Of a stretch of 64,000 bases of DNA, positions 61,614-64,000 are shown in pieces. Within the stretch, counting starts at the first letter, position 1; the number at the start of each line of letters is the position of its first letter. The notes under the pieces are model-generated. The model worked only from the letters and a program-made list of their open reading frames with translations. It made no database searches and was not told where the DNA came from. Origin of the DNA: Bacteroidota bacterium (GTDB lineage Bacteria; Bacteroidota; Bacteroidia; Chitinophagales; Chitinophagaceae); the NCBI GenBank assembly GCA_947460175.1, contig CANHGW010000003.1:62001-126000 (forward strand). Direction: 5' to 3'. The translations under genes were made by a program, and so were the position numbers.

Positions 61614-61636
61614 CGTCCTTAAAACACAAATCGGTT

Positions 61637-62557
61637 ATGATATTTGAAGGACAAACAGCATTCTATAGTGGCAAAGTAAGAAATGTACATACCATACAAG
61701 ACAAACTACTGGTAATGGTAGCAAGTGATCGTATTTCGGCTTTTGATGTAATACTCCCTCGCCCTATCCCATTCAAAGGACAAGTGTTGAATCAGATTGC
61801 GTCTATCTTTTTGGAAGCTACCAAGGATATAGTACCAAATTGGGTATTGGATGTGCCTTTACCTCATGTAACGATAGGTCGCAAATGCGAAACCCTCCCT
61901 ATAGAAATGGTGATACGTGGCAACTTGACGGGTCATGCATGGCGCACTTATAAAAGTGGTTTGCGTAAGCTTTGTGGAGTTTCACTACCAGATGGCATGC
62001 AGGAAAACGATTATTTCCCCTCGCCTATCATCACCCCATCTACCAAAGCGCATGAAGGACATGATGAGGATATCTCGCGTGAAGACATCATAGCCAAGGG
62101 TTTGGTATCGGAGTCGGATTACTTGGAAGTGGAACGCATTACGCATGCCTTGTTTGCAAGAGGTAAGGCTATGGCCGCAGAGCGAGGTCTCATACTCGTA
62201 GATACAAAGTATGAATTTGGCAAAATCGGTGATACGATTTACCTAATCGATGAAATACATACGCCTGATAGTTCTCGTTACTTTTATGCCGATGGCTACA
62301 AGGAGCGTCAAGCAAATGGTGAAGCACAGAAGCAACTATCGAAAGAATTTGTACGAGAATGGTTGATTGCTCATGATTTTATGGGTAAGGAAGGACAACA
62401 AGTACCTGAAATGACGGATGATTTTGTACAACTAGTTTCGGACCGCTATATTGAATTATATGAAAAAATAACAGGGAAGCCTTTTGTAAAACAGCATGTA
62501 AGCGATGATCAAGTGGTTGCAACTATCAATGCAAGTCTTCAAAAGCTACTTTCCTAA
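61637..62557 (+). CDS. purC: Phosphoribosylaminoimidazole-succinocarboxamide synthase
   Basis: 306 residues from the ATG at 61637 ([18 protein letters not shown]); the longer frame from 61571 lies in noncoding sequence and contains the promoter. PurC joins CAIR to aspartate in purine synthesis. Visible are YSGKVRNVH near 9, [14 protein letters not shown] near 30, [15 protein letters not shown] near 95, [13 protein letters not shown] near 138, [12 protein letters not shown] near 187 and [13 protein letters not shown] near 208. It is the eukaryote-like, longer (about 300-residue) form. Confidence 0.97.
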   Translation: MIFEGQTAFYSGKVRNVHTIQDKLLVMVASDRISAFDVILPRPIPFKGQVLNQIASIFLEATKDIVPNWVLDVPLPHVTIGRKCETLPIEMVIRGNLTGHAWRTYKSGLRKLCGVSLPDGMQENDYFPSPIITPSTKAHEGHDEDISREDIIAKGLVSESDYLEVERITHALFARGKAMAAERGLILVDTKYEFGKIGDTIYLIDEIHTPDSSRYFYADGYKERQANGEAQKQLSKEFVREWLIAHDFMGKEGQQVPEMTDDFVQLVSDRYIELYEKITGKPFVKQHVSDDQVVATINASLQKLLS

Positions 62558-62702
62558 TCATACAAATACCCATGTAATTGGCATGGAAAATTAAATCTTA
62601 TCCCAAAGCATACGGGAGTTTATTCGGATGTTAAATTTGTAATGACGCCCCTAATTTTGCAGAACGACCTTTTTAAAAAGGCGTTAAGAAATGAACAAAA
62701 GA

Positions 62703-62774
62703 GGCTTTAAAAATTTCTTCTGTCTGAGTATGCAGAGGCTTTGTGCGTGGGGACGAGTTAAGAAATTTTAAGCC
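62703..62774. other. Long-stem structured element, possible ncRNA or repeat
   Basis: GGCTTTAAAAATTTCTT (62703-62719) pairs with AAGAAATTTTAAGCC (62760-62774), about 15 pairs with a small bulge, around a 40-base GC-richer loop (GCAGAGGCTTTGTGCGTGG). Confidence 0.5.
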
Positions 62775-62820
62775 GATTGCAGTTCATTTTAGCTTTTTTA
62801 AAACAGTCTTGACTTTTTTG

Positions 62821-62848
62821 TTACTTTTTGCGTCAAGGCAAAAAGTAA
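62821..62848. repeat. 11-bp perfect inverted repeat, 6-base loop
   Basis: TTACTTTTTGC-GTCAAG-GCAAAAAGTAA. This sequence is found scattered in many Bacteroidota genomes as a noncoding repeat; here it follows the long-stem element. Confidence 0.65.
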
Positions 62849-62951
62849 ACACAAAGGCTTTTTACTTGGTCTGCTTTAACGTATGATCCTTCATATTTAA
62901 TATCGGTACAACTTTACGTTACATTAAACACGAAGTTTCAATTTTCGGCTT

Positions 62952-62959
62952 TATTTTTG
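62952..62959 (+). promoter_or_regulatory. -7 box TATTTTTG of the carboxylase gene
   Basis: TAnnTTTG match ending 4 bases before the ATG at 62964; predicts a nearly leaderless message. Confidence 0.6.
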
Positions 62960-62963
62960 TGAC

Positions 62964-64000
62964 ATGACAAAATTGGAAACCCTTCAGCATAAAATAGACG
63001 AAGCAAAACAAGGCGGTGGCCTTAAACGAATAGAATCCCAACATAAGAAAGGTAAACTCACAGCACGTGAACGTATTGACATTTTACTTGATCCAGGCTC
63101 ATTTGAAGAAATAGGCATGTTTGTAACCCATCGCAGTACGGATTTTGGCATGGAGAAAGAACAATATTTGGGTGATGGTGTGGTAACAGGCTATGGCACT
63201 GTGAATGGCCGTTTGGTCTATGTTTTTTCGCAAGACTTCACCGTATTTGGCGGAAGCTTGAGTGAAACGCATGCAGAAAAAATTTGCAAACTCATGGATC
63301 TTGCTATTGAGAATGGAGCACCCGTGATTGGACTCAACGATAGTGGAGGCGCTCGTATACAAGAAGGTGTGGTAAGTCTAGGTGGGTATGCCGATATTTT
63401 TTATCGCAATACTCGTGCTTCGGGAGTCATACCTCAACTATCAGCCATCATGGGACCATGTGCAGGTGGCGCCGTATATAGCCCTGCTATTACCGATTTT
63501 ATATTGATGGTGGAGCATACAAGTTATATGTTTGTAACTGGCCCCAATGTAGTAAAAACAGTCACTCACGAAGAAGTGAGTAGTGAAGAACTCGGAGGAG
63601 CAGATACACATGCAAGCAAATCGGGTGTGACTCATTTTGCATGTGCCAATGAAGTAGAATGCATCGATCATTTGAAAAAGCTCTTGAGCTATATGCCTCA
63701 AAACTGTGAAGATGAAGCACCTATCTATCCATATGAAGCTGGCAACGAGTTAAGAGAAAACTTGAATAAACTTATACCAGAAAATTCGAATCAACCATAC
63801 GATATGCGTGAAATCATAGCAGAAGTATGTGATGAGGAAAGTTTCTTAGAAGTACATAAAAACTATGCTGAAAATATATTGGTAGGATTTGCTCGCATTG
63901 GTGGTCGTAGTATCGGTGTAGTAGCTAATCAGCCTGCATCTATGGCTGGTGTATTGGATATCAACTCTAGTAAAAAAGGGGCTCGCTTTGTACGTTTTTG
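62964..64000 (+). CDS. Acyl-CoA carboxylase beta subunit (propionyl/methylmalonyl-CoA type), 5' part
   Basis: Open from the ATG at 62964 to the window edge, 345 codons of about 510-520. It begins [18 protein letters not shown], has [23 protein letters not shown] (about 33-55), [18 protein letters not shown] near 92, [12 protein letters not shown] near 122, [20 protein letters not shown] near 155 (oxyanion hole) and [14 protein letters not shown] near 192; the second crotonase half opens with [25 protein letters not shown] near 300. It transfers carboxyl from biotin to an acyl-CoA. Propionyl-CoA is the usual substrate in Bacteroidota. Confidence 0.93.
   Translation, partial: MTKLETLQHKIDEAKQGGGLKRIESQHKKGKLTARERIDILLDPGSFEEIGMFVTHRSTDFGMEKEQYLGDGVVTGYGTVNGRLVYVFSQDFTVFGGSLSETHAEKICKLMDLAIENGAPVIGLNDSGGARIQEGVVSLGGYADIFYRNTRASGVIPQLSAIMGPCAGGAVYSPAITDFILMVEHTSYMFVTGPNVVKTVTHEEVSSEELGGADTHASKSGVTHFACANEVECIDHLKKLLSYMPQNCEDEAPIYPYEAGNELRENLNKLIPENSNQPYDMREIIAEVCDEESFLEVHKNYAENILVGFARIGGRSIGVVANQPASMAGVLDINSSKKGARFVRF

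Larger units (their letters stand above)
61306..61636. other. Intergenic holding repeat A3 and the purC promoter
   Basis: 331 bases with repeat A3 (61331-61437), a short C/T-rich stretch with repeated CATTTCTC units (61560-61605) and the TATATTTG box of purC. No gene. Confidence 0.6.
62558..62963. other. Intergenic with structured repeat-like elements
   Basis: 406 bases without a gene. Holds a palindrome CCTTTTTAAAAAGG (62668-62681), a long-stem element (62703-62774), an 11-bp inverted repeat (62821-62848) and the promoter of the next gene. Confidence 0.6.

Noticed and set aside
63099-63701. Two minus-strand frames of 86-87 residues
   Set aside because: They are the shadows of the carboxylase gene, whose plus-strand frame is open from 62964 to the edge with clear motifs.

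Overview
This 64 kb window looks like chromosome of a Bacteroidota bacterium (Chitinophagales/Sphingobacteriales-like). The DNA is AT-rich. Promoters of the family-specific form TAnnTTTG sit just upstream of many genes. There are type IX secretion (T9SS) C-terminal domain proteins, a CarboxypepD_reg TonB receptor, an ExbB-ExbD-ExbD-TonB operon, BshA for bacillithiol, and PorT-like outer-membrane barrels. I see no rRNA, tRNA, CRISPR, transposase or phage genes.

Region by region. 1-1950: 5' part of a secreted cell-surface protein leaving the left edge. 2-15 kb: housekeeping genes (comA-like, aroE, the yceD-rpmF-plsX cluster, bshA, cyanophycinase, an aminotransferase, tcdA, L31, YajQ, AlkD, the N-degron pair clpS-aat, and prfB without a programmed frameshift). 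15-26 kb: barrel and secreted proteins, uvrA, and exbBDD-tonB. 26-37 kb: a 1219-residue TPR protein (PorW/SprE-like), a bactofilin operon whose M23-type partner has no peptidase domain, two AtpI-type membrane genes, coaE, kdsA and two barrels.

37-43 kb is the most interesting block, an arsenic island: arsR, small redox thioredoxin, acr3, arsC-like phosphatase, ArsP-like permease, DinB-like protein, cupin, a lipoprotein fusing rhodanese to an ArsF-type domain, and an ArsG-type permease. Three copies of one inverted repeat (TTCGTA-N4-TRCGAA) lie in the arsR and trx promoter regions. Three consecutive genes in the middle (permease, DinB, cupin) each carry one single-base lesion: an in-frame TAA, an in-frame TAA, and a one-base insertion in an A8 tract. 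The flanking genes are intact.

43-48 kb holds a TonB receptor and a T9SS-exported protein. Each is preceded by four heptamers (ATRTTAC-like) at exactly 11-bp spacing, the layout of a PhoB/OmpR-type operator, so the pair is probably co-regulated. 48-51.8 kb: small lipoproteins, a 2OG-Fe oxygenase, a LURP-one-like protein and a rubrerythrin-like lipoprotein. 52-58 kb: three large secreted proteins bracketed by two diverged copies of the same short sequence in direct orientation. 58-61.6 kb: an amine oxidase/barrel pair, composite hairpin-containing repeats and a decayed secreted-protein gene. 61.6-64 kb: purC, a structured noncoding element, and the start of an acyl-CoA carboxylase beta subunit leaving the right edge.

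All readings come from the sequence and knowledge of families; no database search was run. Starts were moved inside longer open frames wherever a TAnnTTTG box lies inside the extension.
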